Counted from the stretch's first letter, positions 1 through 10,522 are shown. The stretch: DNA of 64,000 bases from Candidatus Brocadia sinica JPN1 (GCF_000949635.1 NZ_BAFN01000001.1:1-64000); one strand, 5' to 3'. The notes: generated by a model from the letters alone, not told the origin. Numbers and translations are program-made.

Positions 1-20
1 AGCTCGGTACCCGGGGATCC
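1..20. other. Cloning-vector polylinker (left half)
   Basis: The first 20 bases read as the SacI-KpnI-SmaI-BamHI part of a pUC-type multiple cloning site and end in GGATCC. Genomic sequence starts at the GATC of the BamHI site (16-19). The other half of the same polylinker appears at 34774-34794, so the sequence between is probably a single clone insert. This is vector, not genome. Confidence 0.95.
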
Positions 21-865
21 CACTCCATCCGGCGAAAATAGAAAATCCCACCTGCCAGCAGAGATAATGCGGCGAATGAAGAAACGACGATGATCGGTCC
101 CGGCGCTGTATTTGTGCCCAATAATGCCCAACGGAACCCCTCCACCACACCAACCATGGGATTAATTCCATAAAGAGTTTGCCAGGGTTTCGACAGCAGG
201 CTACTTGGATAAGCAATGGGTGTTGCAAAGAGCCATAGTTGGGTTAAAAAAGGTATTATATAACGCACGTCACGGAACTGTACATTCATTGCAGAAAGCA
301 ATAAAGATACACCGAGAGACGTAACGAATGCTAATAGCAACAAGAAAGGGAGCCAAATCAAATTAATCGTGGGCACATATCCATAATAGAACAGCATACC
401 GGTTAACATAAAAAACGCCAGGATAAAGTCAACAACTCCCGATAACACTGTTGCAATCGGTATTGCCAGGCGCGGAAAATATATTTTTTTAATAAGATTG
501 GAGCTGGCTACCACGCTGTTTGATGCCTGACTCAGTCCGTTAGCAAAAAAGGTCCATGGTACCAATGCGGTGTAACTGAAGATTGGATAAGGTATGCCGT
601 CTGACGGCACTTGAGCAAGTCTTCCAAAGAAAAGGCTAAACACCATCATGGTAAAAAAAGGCTGTATAATTGCCCACGCCGCTCCCAATACGGTCTGTTT
701 GTAACGGACCTTAATGTCACGCCAGGCAAGGAAGTAGATTAATTCACGATATTCCCATAATTCATGTAACTTAAGCGAAACCCATCCCCTGGAAGGAGAG
801 ATAATGATAGTAGGCACGCTATATTTTTTGCCTTCTTCCCCGATATGATGGTTATCTGTCTTCAT
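21..865 (-). CDS. Polysaccharide ABC exporter permease (ABC-2 type), 3' end cut by vector
   Basis: Membrane permease of an ABC-2 exporter of the Wzm/RfbA kind, which moves lipid-linked O-antigen or capsule-like glycans across the inner membrane with a separate ATPase that is not in this window. About 281 codons are visible. A cytosolic N-terminus of about 45 residues is followed by the family motif WRDIKVRYKQTVLGAAW (residues 48-64) and several hydrophobic segments. The frame runs into vector after FYFRRMEW, whereas relatives end in FRRxERxFADVI-like sequence, so only about eight codons are missing. The ATG at 863-865 has no strong ribosome binding site. A partner ATPase gene would be expected just beyond the clone end. 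Function by family is fairly sure; the substrate is unknown. Confidence 0.9.
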
Positions 866-1075
866 CTATTTTTTTATGCGTATGTGATTAATTTTCTCTG
901 GGATTAACGTGACGCAAAAATTTACATAATAAAATATCATAACTCATATCATAATATATAGCAAGGGGTAAACCATCATGAATAAACCGATCAGGAGTAA
1001 GTTCTCTAAATCTTTGGAAACTTGTCTTTATTGCAAATATTGTTTCGTTTCCTTATCTCAAACCAGATAAATCTG

Positions 1076-1103
1076 TTGACAACAACACATCGTCTGTTAA
1101 TAT
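1076..1103 (+). promoter_or_regulatory. Sigma70-type promoter for the 1180-2580 gene
   Basis: A perfect -35 hexamer TTGACA (1076-1081) is followed by a 16-bp spacer and TAATAT (1098-1103). It lies about 75 bp upstream of the ATG at 1180. The region 866-1179 between the two divergent genes shows nothing else beyond AT-rich sequence. Confidence 0.7.
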
Positions 1104-1179
1104 ATCGGCTTTTATGCAAGTTTTTTTAACAAAATAATGGCATTACATTCAATAAAATTGTTTCAAGGAAAAGGCAAAC

Positions 1180-2580
1180 ATGAGAAAAGGTTTCTGGAGA
1201 ATGATGGGTGTTCCTCTCTTTATTCTAGGACTGCTCTATACCACCCAGGTAAAAGCAGACGCCCCCGCTATTCATATCTGGTATGGCCATCATCAAGTTT
1301 TTGGGCGTTTTGGCCTCCCACAGCGCTGGGTCAATATCCTTGGCAACGTATCAGACCCGGATGGAATAACCTCGTTAAATTACTCACTAAATGGCCGGCC
1401 TGAACAGCCTCTTTCTCTGGGACCCGACAAGCGCCGTCTCGTTTCCCCTGGCGATTTCAATATCGAAATCGCATACGCAGACCTCATAATCGGCCAAAAT
1501 CAGGTTGTCATTAAAGCCACAAATAGTCTTGGCAATCAGACCATTGAGACGGTAACGGTTGAGTGCACAAAAGGAAACGCCTGGCCTCTGCCATATGCTA
1601 TAAACTGGAGTTCTGTGGAAAAAATACAAGATGTGGCCCAGATTGTCGACGGGTTGTGGTTTTTAGATAAAAATGGCATCCGTACGCACCCGGATCATGT
1701 TGGCTATGACCGCATTGTAGCCATTGGTGATATGCGTTGGACCGACTATGAGGTTACTGTCCCGGTTACGATTCACGCTATTGATGAATCGGCTTTTGAC
1801 TCGAGCACAAGCGTGGGCCCCGGACTTGGCGTTCTTTTCCGCTGGCAGGGACACACAAATTTACCCGTGGTTTGTCCGCAACCGCACTGCGGTTGGGAGC
1901 CAGCGGGAGGTTCAAACTGGTATGAATGGAAAAGGAACCAGCGCAATCTGTTGCATATTCACGCCGGGCCTGGCAATCCACCAGACAGCCCTAGCCCCAG
2001 CACCGATACACACCAGTTTGAAACCGGGCATACCTATTGGTTTAAGGCAAGAGTGGAAACAATACAGGCCGGCAGCTTATATAGTCTCAAGGTGTGGGAA
2101 AAAGACGTAGAGTATGAGCCCATAACTTGGAACATCCGGAGACTAACTACCTCGGCCAACCTGTCCAGGGGTTCTTTTTTGCTCATTGCACACCACGTAG
2201 ATGCGGCTTTTGGCAATCTAACGGTTGTACCGCTGAAGCCTCAAACACACTGGATACTGGTTACCAAACTCATCAGTTATTTATCCCATTCGCCCCTTTT
2301 TCTTGCTTCTTTTGCTGGAGTAATCCTGTCCTTAATATACAAGAAACGCTTTCCCAAAGTGTCACAATCGACCCTCATTGCAATGGTTATGCTCTTTATC
2401 GTGTCACTGGGAGGTACGTACGTAAATTTACAATTGCCCGGTATACTGCACGGACATGGGTGTAGTAGTCGCCGGATATTGATTATCGTGGCGGCAAGCG
2501 AATTTATCCAGTCTTTTATCATTGCAACATCATGGGGTCTCCTGTTGATTGCTGCCTTTCGGGGGCGGCGTGAAAAATGA
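1180..2580 (+). CDS. Secreted or membrane-anchored protein with Ig-like and concanavalin-like region, C-terminal membrane segments
   Basis: 466 residues, and the only long plus-strand gene. The N-terminus has a signal peptide (hydrophobic core about residues 10-25, cleavage near VKADA). Residues about 30-130 look like an Ig/cadherin-type beta domain. Residues about 135-360 contain a lamin/DUF1080-like beta-sandwich with motifs such as GLGVLFRWQGH and GHTYWFKARVE, as seen in 3-keto-glycoside hydrolase-like and concanavalin-like folds. The last 100 residues hold three hydrophobic segments (about 370-392, 400-422, 434-460). A ribosome binding site AAGGAAAAGG precedes the ATG. It is likely an envelope protein that binds or cleaves carbohydrate at the cell surface. 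The substrate is unknown and the fold assignment is inferred from pattern only. Confidence 0.65.
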   Translation: MRKGFWRMMGVPLFILGLLYTTQVKADAPAIHIWYGHHQVFGRFGLPQRWVNILGNVSDPDGITSLNYSLNGRPEQPLSLGPDKRRLVSPGDFNIEIAYADLIIGQNQVVIKATNSLGNQTIETVTVECTKGNAWPLPYAINWSSVEKIQDVAQIVDGLWFLDKNGIRTHPDHVGYDRIVAIGDMRWTDYEVTVPVTIHAIDESAFDSSTSVGPGLGVLFRWQGHTNLPVVCPQPHCGWEPAGGSNWYEWKRNQRNLLHIHAGPGNPPDSPSPSTDTHQFETGHTYWFKARVETIQAGSLYSLKVWEKDVEYEPITWNIRRLTTSANLSRGSFLLIAHHVDAAFGNLTVVPLKPQTHWILVTKLISYLSHSPLFLASFAGVILSLIYKKRFPKVSQSTLIAMVMLFIVSLGGTYVNLQLPGILHGHGCSSRRILIIVAASEFIQSFIIATSWGLLLIAAFRGRREK

Positions 2581-2645
2581 AAAGTGTAAATCGTAACGTG
2601 TGATAATTTTAAAGGTGAGAATACCCCGAATACACCCCATGAGTT

Positions 2646-3875
2646 CTAAACAATGGCGGGATAGGGAATGGGAATGATGAATTTACCGCCACGCCTCCGG
2701 TATTCCTCTTGTTGCTGCAAAATTTCTTCCGAAAAATTCCAGGCAAGCAACAATACATAGTCCGGCATGTCTTCCAAAAGCTTCGTAGGTGAAAAGATGC
2801 GCAAGCGATTGCCCCCCATATAGCGTCCATGCTTGAATTTGTTTATGTCCACCACATAATCCACAAGTTTTTTATCAATTCCGCAATAATTCAGCAATGT
2901 AGTCGCCTTCGCCGCTGCCCCATAAGCCGCAATTTTCTTCCCTGCCTGTTTCAGATCCTGTAACAGATTACACAAAGAATTCTTTATCTCCTTTACCTGG
3001 TCTGCGAAATTGCGATAATACTCAACGCGATGAATTCCCTTCTTCCCCTCTTCATTCAGGAGCAAACGGAAAGATTCACCTGCGGCCGCGCGGTGTCCGA
3101 TAAACAATCGCAACGATCCTCCATGTATTGGTACGCGCTTTATTTCATTAAGAAAAAGAGAATGCCTTCTCAATAATTTATCCAATGCAGTTACGGAAAA
3201 GTAGCAGAGGTGTTGATGGTAAATCGTGTCAAATTCGCAATGTTCAATAAGGTCAACTACGTAAGGTACTTCTATCACCGCTGTGCCTTCCTCTTTCAAG
3301 AGAATTCGAATGCCTTCCACAAAGCCATTAAGATCCGGCACGTGAGCCAGGACATTGTTGGCGAGAAAGACATCGGCCATCCGTCCCTCTTCCCGAAATT
3401 GCCTGGCCAGATCCTGCCCGAAGAATGTACAAAGCGTTGGGATACCGGCTTGCTGCGCCGCCCCGGCTGGTCCCATGGCCGGATCAATTCCCAGAACAGG
3501 AATCCCTTTTTCTACAAAATTTTTCAGCATGTACCCGTCGTTGCTGGCTGCTTCAACAACCAGACTGTCCGAATTCAAATGATGTGACTGTATTATAGCC
3601 AGCGCGCTTTCCCTGAAGTGTTGTAGCAGCGCCTTCGACACGGAAGAAAAATACGGGTAATCCCTGCAAAAGAGAATCTCGGGAGAAACGGATTCCGTTA
3701 TCTGCACCAGGGAGCAATCAGGGCAAAATACCAAATCAAGGGGCGCCATCAACTCCGGTTCTTTTAATTGTTCTTCCGTTAGCAATGCATCGGCTAGCGG
3801 TGTCCGGCCAAAAGACAAAATTGACTCCAGGTCTTTTCCCCCGCAGGATCTACAAGCTATCTTTGTTTGATTCAT
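2646..3875 (-). CDS. SAM-dependent sugar C-methyltransferase
   Basis: 409 residues, in the three-part family of sugar C-methyltransferases (TylC3/NovU type). An N-terminal zinc-binding module has CRSCGG and CPDC pairs (about residues 9-60). A SAM-binding Rossmann core includes [12 protein letters not shown] and GIDPA. The C-terminal half has [17 protein letters not shown], typical of the family's third domain. It transfers a methyl group to carbon of a nucleotide-linked keto-sugar. The chosen ATG (3873-3875) overlaps the upstream epimerase's TGA in an ATGA, so the two are translationally coupled. A longer upstream start is possible but would run deep into the preceding gene. With rfbF and the SDR it forms a CDP-sugar branch. 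Confidence 0.85.
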   Translation of the reverse strand: MNQTKIACRSCGGKDLESILSFGRTPLADALLTEEQLKEPELMAPLDLVFCPDCSLVQITESVSPEILFCRDYPYFSSVSKALLQHFRESALAIIQSHHLNSDSLVVEAASNDGYMLKNFVEKGIPVLGIDPAMGPAGAAQQAGIPTLCTFFGQDLARQFREEGRMADVFLANNVLAHVPDLNGFVEGIRILLKEEGTAVIEVPYVVDLIEHCEFDTIYHQHLCYFSVTALDKLLRRHSLFLNEIKRVPIHGGSLRLFIGHRAAAGESFRLLLNEEGKKGIHRVEYYRNFADQVKEIKNSLCNLLQDLKQAGKKIAAYGAAAKATTLLNYCGIDKKLVDYVVDINKFKHGRYMGGNRLRIFSPTKLLEDMPDYVLLLAWNFSEEILQQQEEYRRRGGKFIIPIPYPAIV

Positions 3876-4942
3876 GTGTAGCTCTTCTCTTTTCTTGATG
3901 TGTTTGCTGTGGCTTCCTCTTTTTTCCACCGGAGTGTTTCATCCAAACTACCCATGCTCAGCAACTTTTTAATGTGACCAATGCGTTTGTATCTTGGCCC
4001 TTCAAAATCTTCCAGGGACAATCCGGTCTTCTTGTACGCCGCATACAATTGAGCCGCGCCCCTGCGCGCGTTCCATTGAGGCTTAAATTCCGGCAGCATA
4101 CGGGCCAGTTTACTGCAATCAACACGATAGCAGCGCTTATCCGGTCCTGCGTCCTCGGCGTATTCAATATGGCATCCCGGCACTGTTTCTTTGACGATCT
4201 CCGCAATCTCCCTAATTTGATAATTCTCCCCATTGATGCCAACATTAAATGCCTGGTTATGCACGAGTTCCCTCGGCGCGCCCAGCGCCGCTATAAAGGC
4301 ATGGGATATATCTTCGATATGGACAATAGGGCGCCAGGGGGTGCCGTCGCTCTTAATGTATACACGACCGGTAGTAAATGCCCAGGCGACCAGATTGTTG
4401 AGCACAAGGTCAAAGCGCAGGCGCGGCGATACCCCATAGGCTGTTGCATTACGGAGAAATGTGGGACTGAAGTCTGCATCCGCCAGCTTTGCCACTTCCC
4501 CCTCAACAAGCATTTTCGAGATACCATAGGGAGTAACCGGATGAAATTCTGCTTCTTCAGTCACCATATTCTCGCCCGCAACGCCATAGATGCTGCAAGA
4601 CGATGAAAAAATAAAGCGCTTAATTCCAGTCTCTTTCGACAATTTAGCCAGGCGCACCGATGCAGTATGATTAATTTCATACGTTAATTCCGGATTCAAA
4701 TCACCGAGCGGATCATTTGAAAGACCGGCAAGATGCAACACGGCGTCAAACCCATCAAGATCGGACAACTCAACATCCCGGATATCCTTTTTTAACGATG
4801 GGATGTTCTGAGTATCATCTCCAAACGTGCATTGTGCATAGAGATCGCTGTCCAGCCCCACCACCTCATGCCCCGCAGCAATAAGCATCGGCGTCATAAC
4901 GGCGCCGATATAACCGTTGTGTCCTGTTACCAATATACGCAT
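3872..4942 (-). CDS. NAD-dependent sugar epimerase/dehydratase (extended SDR)
   Basis: 356 residues. The N-terminus [13 protein letters not shown] carries the TGxxGxxG dinucleotide-binding loop. The catalytic Tyr-x3-Lys is in [11 protein letters not shown], and a Ser-rich stretch [11 protein letters not shown] precedes it. It acts on a nucleotide-activated sugar, most likely a CDP-sugar given that rfbF lies directly upstream. The ATG at 4942 is chosen because GGAGGG stands seven bases before it. The upstream rfbF stop is at 4944, so the genes almost abut. It is followed by the C-methyltransferase with a 4-base overlap. Epimerase versus dehydratase cannot be decided from sequence. Confidence 0.85.
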   Translation of the reverse strand: MRILVTGHNGYIGAVMTPMLIAAGHEVVGLDSDLYAQCTFGDDTQNIPSLKKDIRDVELSDLDGFDAVLHLAGLSNDPLGDLNPELTYEINHTASVRLAKLSKETGIKRFIFSSSCSIYGVAGENMVTEEAEFHPVTPYGISKMLVEGEVAKLADADFSPTFLRNATAYGVSPRLRFDLVLNNLVAWAFTTGRVYIKSDGTPWRPIVHIEDISHAFIAALGAPRELVHNQAFNVGINGENYQIREIAEIVKETVPGCHIEYAEDAGPDKRCYRVDCSKLARMLPEFKPQWNARRGAAQLYAAYKKTGLSLEDFEGPRYKRIGHIKKLLSMGSLDETLRWKKEEATANTSRKEKSYT

Positions 4943-4943
4943 G

Positions 4944-5717
4944 CTATTCCCTCCAGATTTTCCAGGGCGCATTACCCTCTTGCCAAAGACTTTCCAATAA
5001 TCTCTTATCACGCAACGTATCCATGCATTGCCAGAAAGATGTATGACGGTATGCCATTAACTGGCCGTCTTTCGCCAGTCTTTCCATCGGTTCTTTCTCC
5101 CACTGCGTGTCATTACCGTCGATATAATCAAATACCGTTGGCTCCAAAACAAAAAAAGCCCCATTAATCCACCCTTCGCTCGTCTGTGGCTTTTCGGAGA
5201 ATTCCACCACACGATTGCCATCCAGCTCAAGATGACCAAACCGCGCAGGCGGCCGAACGGCAGTTAACGTAGCATACTTGCCGTGAGAGCGATGGAAACT
5301 GAGCAGATCATGCAAATTTACATCGGAAACCCCATCCCCCCATGTCAGCATAAACGTCTCGTTTCCCATGTATGGAGAAAGTTGCTTGATACGGCCACCC
5401 GTTAGCGTCGGTATGCCGGTGTCAACCAGATCGATTGTCCAATCTGTTTTCGCTGCACTATGGACCTTTACCTCCCCGCTACCCAAATGAACAGTCAAAT
5501 TGCTGTTCAGTGAGCAATAATCCACCATATATTTTTTAATCACCTCCCCCTTATAACCGAGGGCAATCACAAAGTGTTTAAAGCCGTAATGAGAATAGTG
5601 CATCATAATATGCCAGAGAATCGGCCGGCCACCAATTTCTACCATCGGCTTCGGCTTTACCTCTGTTTCTTCAACGAGGCGGGTGCCAACGCCTCCAGCA
5701 AGAATGGCCACTTTCAT
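4944..5717 (-). CDS. rfbF: Glucose-1-phosphate cytidylyltransferase
   Basis: 257 residues, the usual length of RfbF. It makes CDP-glucose from CTP and glucose-1-phosphate, the entry step to CDP-linked deoxysugars. The nucleotidyltransferase signature MKVAILAGGVGTRL is at the N-terminus, followed by KPKPMVEIGGRPILWHIM. The metal and sugar contacts in LTWGDGVSDV and GWINGAFFVLEP are present. The ribosome binding site GGAGGA sits just upstream of ATG. It is the first gene of a tight three-gene operon (rfbF, SDR, C-methyltransferase). No CDP-glucose 4,6-dehydratase gene of the usual kind lies beside it, so that step must be encoded elsewhere or done by the SDR. Confidence 0.93.
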   Translation of the reverse strand: MKVAILAGGVGTRLVEETEVKPKPMVEIGGRPILWHIMMHYSHYGFKHFVIALGYKGEVIKKYMVDYCSLNSNLTVHLGSGEVKVHSAAKTDWTIDLVDTGIPTLTGGRIKQLSPYMGNETFMLTWGDGVSDVNLHDLLSFHRSHGKYATLTAVRPPARFGHLELDGNRVVEFSEKPQTSEGWINGAFFVLEPTVFDYIDGNDTQWEKEPMERLAKDGQLMAYRHTSFWQCMDTLRDKRLLESLWQEGNAPWKIWRE

Positions 5718-5824
5718 AGAATGTCCTCCATCGTTTCTTCCCTCTATTTACCGGTTTTATTCCAGGCGACAGCCATAGGAATAGAATCAACACGAAATTC
5801 CGGAGCTTATCAGCGAATCATTGT

Positions 5825-6757
5825 TCATTTTTGCAAAAACACCCTTTTTGCTTTCCACAGAAAAATCCAAACCGCGGACCTGACGGCCATTATCAAATCT
5901 TTCAGCAACCACTGCCAGTTAAATTTCATCCCTAACCATTGCACCATGTGCAGATAACAACGCGCACGCTCATACCGGTTTAATGAGGCGCGTCTGAGCG
6001 ACCTAAGATACTCTAAAAACCTTTTCCAGTGCGGAAATGCCACCTGTCTCTCTTTTGCCGGGTCAAACCACGCTGCGCGTGAGTAGAAAGAGACGTGCCT
6101 TATTGAACGTTGTGGATGGTCTCTTGAAAAGAAGAGCCGCTCAGGAATTTCATAAAATCTATTTATGAGACCAAGTTCTACCAACAAATTTCTGTCCGAT
6201 CCGGTAAAGTTGCCGATAAGAGACGTCATTTTAAGGGCGCTTGCCCGAATTAACCCAAAAATCTGATAACAACCATGAAAGATACAGATAAGATCATGAA
6301 AACGTTCGTTCGGTTTCGGCGAATCCGTGTTCAATTTCACATCGTAGTTCCTTAAAAATTTCCCATGTTCATCAATAATCTCCGTCCGGGGATAACACAG
6401 GACCACGGAAGCATCATGGTCGAGCACCTCAACGCATCTCAATAAAAAGTCTGGGGTTAACAGGTCATCATGGGCTGCCCATTTAAAATATTCACCCGAT
6501 GATAACTCAAAGACCCGGTTAAAATTCCTGGCAGCTCCGAGATTCTTTTCATTTCTATAGTAACAAATGCGCCTGTCTCTGGCTTCATAGGCCTTACAAA
6601 TTTCTTGTGTTTTATCGGTAGAGGCATTGTCAGAGATGATCAGTTCAAAATCTGAATACGTTTGGGAAAGAATTGAATCTATCGCCTCTTCAAGGTGCAT
6701 CTCGCCATTAAACACGGGTAAGCCTATGCTTACCCGTGTTTTATTTTTACTCGTCAT
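5825..6757 (-). CDS. Family 2 glycosyltransferase
   Basis: 310 residues with a GT-A fold. The N-terminus has VSIGLPVFNGEMHLEEAIDS and SDNASTDKTQ (nucleotide binding). The metal-binding acidic motif is AAHDDLLTPDFL. The C-terminal third holds an amphipathic, weakly hydrophobic stretch (LIMAVRSAVWIFLW), suggesting peripheral membrane contact. It should add a sugar from a nucleotide donor to a growing surface glycan. ATG 6757 is chosen; a TTG at 6799 would add 14 residues but has no better ribosome binding site. It is separated from rfbF by about 107 bp, so it may or may not share its transcript. Donor and acceptor are unknown. Confidence 0.85.
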   Translation of the reverse strand: MTSKNKTRVSIGLPVFNGEMHLEEAIDSILSQTYSDFELIISDNASTDKTQEICKAYEARDRRICYYRNEKNLGAARNFNRVFELSSGEYFKWAAHDDLLTPDFLLRCVEVLDHDASVVLCYPRTEIIDEHGKFLRNYDVKLNTDSPKPNERFHDLICIFHGCYQIFGLIRASALKMTSLIGNFTGSDRNLLVELGLINRFYEIPERLFFSRDHPQRSIRHVSFYSRAAWFDPAKERQVAFPHWKRFLEYLRSLRRASLNRYERARCYLHMVQWLGMKFNWQWLLKDLIMAVRSAVWIFLWKAKRVFLQK

Positions 6758-6850
6758 TCCTTTGTTAATTACAACCTTCTCCCTTCCAACCCCTATCAAT
6801 TCATTTCCGTTAGGCCTTTAAGGAGCATTATACTAAATTTTCCAGGGAAT

Positions 6851-9800
6851 TCAATAACCGATGCTATTGTACAAGTCTTGTACCTCCTGGTCGCTTAAGG
6901 GTTTATTGTAAAGGCGGACTTCGTCGATCTTGCCATTAAAATAACCATTATTAACCCTCGAGTACCCTATTCCCACATCAGCATAAGATGTCGATGGCAC
7001 GATTGTATTACCGGCGGGATGGAATTTTGTATCAACCAGCAGGCCACCCACATAGAGCCTCTGTTCTCCCGTTGTCTTGTTGTATGTCCCTGCAACATGA
7101 TACCACTTGCCCACTGAATTGCTCAAGTCCTTTACAGCAGTTTTCTGTGTTTTCTTCCCATTCCCATCCTGCGTCACAAGAATAAATTCAAGTCTATCAG
7201 GTGTGGTATTGTAAAATCGCACATCAAACCCCTCCTGAAGTTGCACATCAGAATTCCATTTCCATGCGCCCAAAATGGCGTCAACAGCCTTTTTATCATT
7301 TACGGTCTTGTAGAACCATGCAGCAATGGAAATTTCGTCCTGATTTGTCCGTGGAACTGACACGAAATCATTAATTCCATCAAAATTCAATGCCTTACCG
7401 TTTTTACCCGTTGTCCATGTTGCCCCCACGATGGCGCCATCGTTACCATTGCCGGATGAATCTGTGGCGACCAATCCGCTTCCTTCATCGAACGTATAGC
7501 GGGACTGCATGCCATCGCTAACGGCATTATACAAATCTTGCACTTCCTGGTCGTTCAAAGGTTTATTGTAAAAGTAGACTTCGTCGATCTTGCCATTAAA
7601 ATAACCATTATTAATCCTTGAGTACCCTATTCTCATATCAGCATAAGATGTCGATGGCACGATTGTATTACCGGCGGGATGGAATTTTGTATCAACCAGC
7701 AGGCCACCCACGTAGAGCCTCTGTTCTCCCGTTGTCTTGTTGTATGTCCCTGCAACATGATACCACTTACCCACTGAATTGCTCAAGTCCTTTACAGCAG
7801 TTTTCTGTGTTTTCTTCCCATTCCCATCCTGCGTCATAAGAATAAATTCAAGTCTATCAGGTGTGGTATTGTAAAATCGCACATCAAACCCCTCCTGAAG
7901 TTGCACATCAGAATTCCATTTCCATGCGCCCAAAATGGCATCAACATTCGTTGTATCATTTGCATTTTTATAGAACCATGCTGCAATAGAGATCTCTTCA
8001 CTATTTATGCAGGGAATTGATACGGAATCGCTGACGCCATTAAGACTTAACCCATTTCCATTTTTCCCTGCCGCCCATGTAGCACCGTTGATCGTACCGT
8101 CGTTACCATTTCCGGACTTATCTGTAGCAATTGTCCCGGTCCCCTCATTGAAAGGATAGCATGCTTGCAGGCCGGTGCCGGTGTTCGTTTCCAACTTCTC
8201 AACGGTAATTGTATCTGTCCCTGTGTTGTTTACCCCATCAGTGACTGTAACGGTAATTACATTATCACCTGTCGATAAACTTATACCGGAGATAGACCAA
8301 CCGGTCGTTCCGCTGGCCGTGCCGCTTCCCCCCTTGTCGCTACTCCATGCCACCTTGCTTACACCGCTTGCGCTGTCTGAGGCGCTTCCGCCTAGGGTGA
8401 TCGTGCCACTCGTTGTTGTATGAGTGGTATTGGATGTAGGACTCGTGATTGTTATCAGTGGAATAGTCGTATCTAAAGTGATTGAGTCGCTGGTTGTGTT
8501 TGATACATTCCCGGCGGCATCCTTATACCAGGCATATACCGTCTTGCCGCCGTCCCCGGCGCTTAGGTTATACGAAACGCTGGCATAAAAACCGGTAGTG
8601 GATGATACCGTAGTCCAATCTGCTGCCGACGCTAATGGAACCGTTGAATCCATAGAGAGATAATACCCTGTCACCCCCACATCATCAGTAGCAGATAAAG
8701 CCAGGGTCACGGCAGTGGATTTGGTATATAAGTCGCCATTGTTGATACTTATGGAACAATTTGGCGCCATAGTGTCTGATGTAGTAAAAAACATTTCACT
8801 CCCGTACGCAGTTCCTGCGCTGTTCTGCGCCACCAATCTGTAATAATACGTCTTCGCTGCCGACAATCCGTTTATGTCTATGCTTATCGCTGTATCGCCT
8901 GAACCGCTGACACCCTGCGCCGATGACTTGCTGCCATATGACCCGCTTGTTGTGCCATACTCAAACCATGCTGTAGTTGATAAGCCATTGGCATTTACTG
9001 TGCCTCCCAACGTGACAGAATTTGACGCCACATCGGTCGCCGACCCCGTCGTCACATTAGGGGCTATACCGGTTGATGTTGATAATGTAAAAATGTACCC
9101 CCTCCCCTTCACCTGACCGTTGGTTGCATCGACATCAATGCCAACCCCACTCTTTAACCTTATTTCATCGCCAAGGATATCGACATCTGCGCTCCCATCA
9201 CCGGACTCAATAAAGTAGCTATCGGCACGTTGTACTCCAGTGACCGTCTCACCCGCATTGAGTTTTACCACCCCATTCGTTGTGTTAAATACCGCAAAGA
9301 GTTTTCCTGTCTTCGGCTGACGTGAATACATGACATCGCTGCTGGCATAACTCTTTGTGCTCCGATACACACTGCCATCCCATGAACGATCGGTGAGAGG
9401 AACATTATTTAAATTGTCCCAATTCGGCAAGCACCGTATGAGTTTAAGTCTTGGATAAACCTCTGTGATACTTTTGAAATTCGGCATATTTCCCGTGCCT
9501 CCGAATCTCCCAAACCAATTATACCATGCCCCATTAATGCCTGCCTTGGCTGCATAAAGACGATTTTCATACTCATTAACATTATTCGGTTGAGTAACAC
9601 CTACCATATCTTTTGTAATAGTTACCCCTGAATTAAAGATCCTATCATCATCGACAAATTCAGTGTTCGAACCTTCTTGCACTAACATATCGTGAGTCAA
9701 AACATCTTTATCGGCACAATCTTTTATCACATTTACCCACCCCCAGTACATACTATAAGGTTCTCCAATCCATTTAGCATCTGGAAAATCTTGCAGCATT

Positions 9801-10522
9801 CTCTCCCGCAACTTCTTGAAAAATGCAGCTTTTCCTTCTTGATATGTTGCATACTTATGTACAATGGCATCATGCACCCGTCCAGATTCTGTCCCTGTCC
9901 AATAGGATAAAGAAGTTACACTATTCCTGTTTTTCTCCCAACGATAAAAAATGCCATTGAGACTTGGCTCATCATCCATATATCCTGCAAAGGTAAATGG
10001 CAAACTTGCGTCTTCATAGCCATGAAACATCGTCATGACTTTCTCGACAACCATATCAATAACTGCCTGTTGTTGAAAATCCCACATGGCGGAAAATTTG
10101 GTGGAGGTGCCTTGGAACCAACCTGACGCCAAATTGTAGGGGAACGTATCATAACTTTTCCACACCATGTGTTGGTTGTAAAAATCTTTTTCTGCTTGTG
10201 AATAAGTTTTCGTAGTATCTATAAACCTTTCATATCCAAATAAGTCAAAAGCCCAGTTCTTGGGGTCAATAAAATAGAATTTAAGATTAGCGTAGTCTTG
10301 CTTACCTTTATAGGTAGTATTAGTCTGTATTGCTATAGAATCATATCCCATTTGTTTTGCATATTTTGCATGCTCTGGTGATGTTCCTGTCCAGGCAATG
10401 CCGTAGAAATTCTTCCAGCCATCGTCTGCTGAAACCATAGACACGAATCCTGTTTCAGCTAAGAAAAACCCTTGGGTAATAATTAAAAAAATAAATCCTA
10501 AAAGATCATTTTTAACTTTCAT
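6851..10522 (-). CDS. Large secreted modular protein: glycosidase-like head, Fn3/Ig-like domains, two LamG domains
   Basis: 1223 residues. A signal peptide (about 1-31) is followed by a roughly 440-residue globular head of unknown family with conserved acidic YMDDEPS and many Trp/Tyr, as in glycoside hydrolases. An Fn3-like linker carries TTAWFEYGTTSG. Two Ig-like repeats are TMAPNCSISINNGDLYTK and TIPLITITSPTSNTTH. Two C-terminal LamG/concanavalin repeats of about 200 residues begin at FNEGTGTIATDKSGNG and FDEGSGLVATDSSGNG and are nearly identical to each other. ATG 10522 follows GGGAGAAG. A c-di-GMP-I riboswitch stands directly in front. The head is nearly identical to that of 20666-22867. 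It is probably a matrix or adhesin protein that binds glycans; enzyme activity is unproven. Confidence 0.8.
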   Translation of the reverse strand: MKVKNDLLGFIFLIITQGFFLAETGFVSMVSADDGWKNFYGIAWTGTSPEHAKYAKQMGYDSIAIQTNTTYKGKQDYANLKFYFIDPKNWAFDLFGYERFIDTTKTYSQAEKDFYNQHMVWKSYDTFPYNLASGWFQGTSTKFSAMWDFQQQAVIDMVVEKVMTMFHGYEDASLPFTFAGYMDDEPSLNGIFYRWEKNRNSVTSLSYWTGTESGRVHDAIVHKYATYQEGKAAFFKKLRERMLQDFPDAKWIGEPYSMYWGWVNVIKDCADKDVLTHDMLVQEGSNTEFVDDDRIFNSGVTITKDMVGVTQPNNVNEYENRLYAAKAGINGAWYNWFGRFGGTGNMPNFKSITEVYPRLKLIRCLPNWDNLNNVPLTDRSWDGSVYRSTKSYASSDVMYSRQPKTGKLFAVFNTTNGVVKLNAGETVTGVQRADSYFIESGDGSADVDILGDEIRLKSGVGIDVDATNGQVKGRGYIFTLSTSTGIAPNVTTGSATDVASNSVTLGGTVNANGLSTTAWFEYGTTSGSYGSKSSAQGVSGSGDTAISIDINGLSAAKTYYYRLVAQNSAGTAYGSEMFFTTSDTMAPNCSISINNGDLYTKSTAVTLALSATDDVGVTGYYLSMDSTVPLASAADWTTVSSTTGFYASVSYNLSAGDGGKTVYAWYKDAAGNVSNTTSDSITLDTTIPLITITSPTSNTTHTTTSGTITLGGSASDSASGVSKVAWSSDKGGSGTASGTTGWSISGISLSTGDNVITVTVTDGVNNTGTDTITVEKLETNTGTGLQACYPFNEGTGTIATDKSGNGNDGTINGATWAAGKNGNGLSLNGVSDSVSIPCINSEEISIAAWFYKNANDTTNVDAILGAWKWNSDVQLQEGFDVRFYNTTPDRLEFILMTQDGNGKKTQKTAVKDLSNSVGKWYHVAGTYNKTTGEQRLYVGGLLVDTKFHPAGNTIVPSTSYADMRIGYSRINNGYFNGKIDEVYFYNKPLNDQEVQDLYNAVSDGMQSRYTFDEGSGLVATDSSGNGNDGAIVGATWTTGKNGKALNFDGINDFVSVPRTNQDEISIAAWFYKTVNDKKAVDAILGAWKWNSDVQLQEGFDVRFYNTTPDRLEFILVTQDGNGKKTQKTAVKDLSNSVGKWYHVAGTYNKTTGEQRLYVGGLLVDTKFHPAGNTIVPSTSYADVGIGYSRVNNGYFNGKIDEVRLYNKPLSDQEVQDLYNSIGY

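Noticed and set aside
905..925. GACGCAAA on the plus strand upstream of 1180, reminiscent of the c-di-GMP aptamer
   Set aside because: No GCAAACC block or GNRA hairpin precedes it, so the order required for the aptamer is missing.
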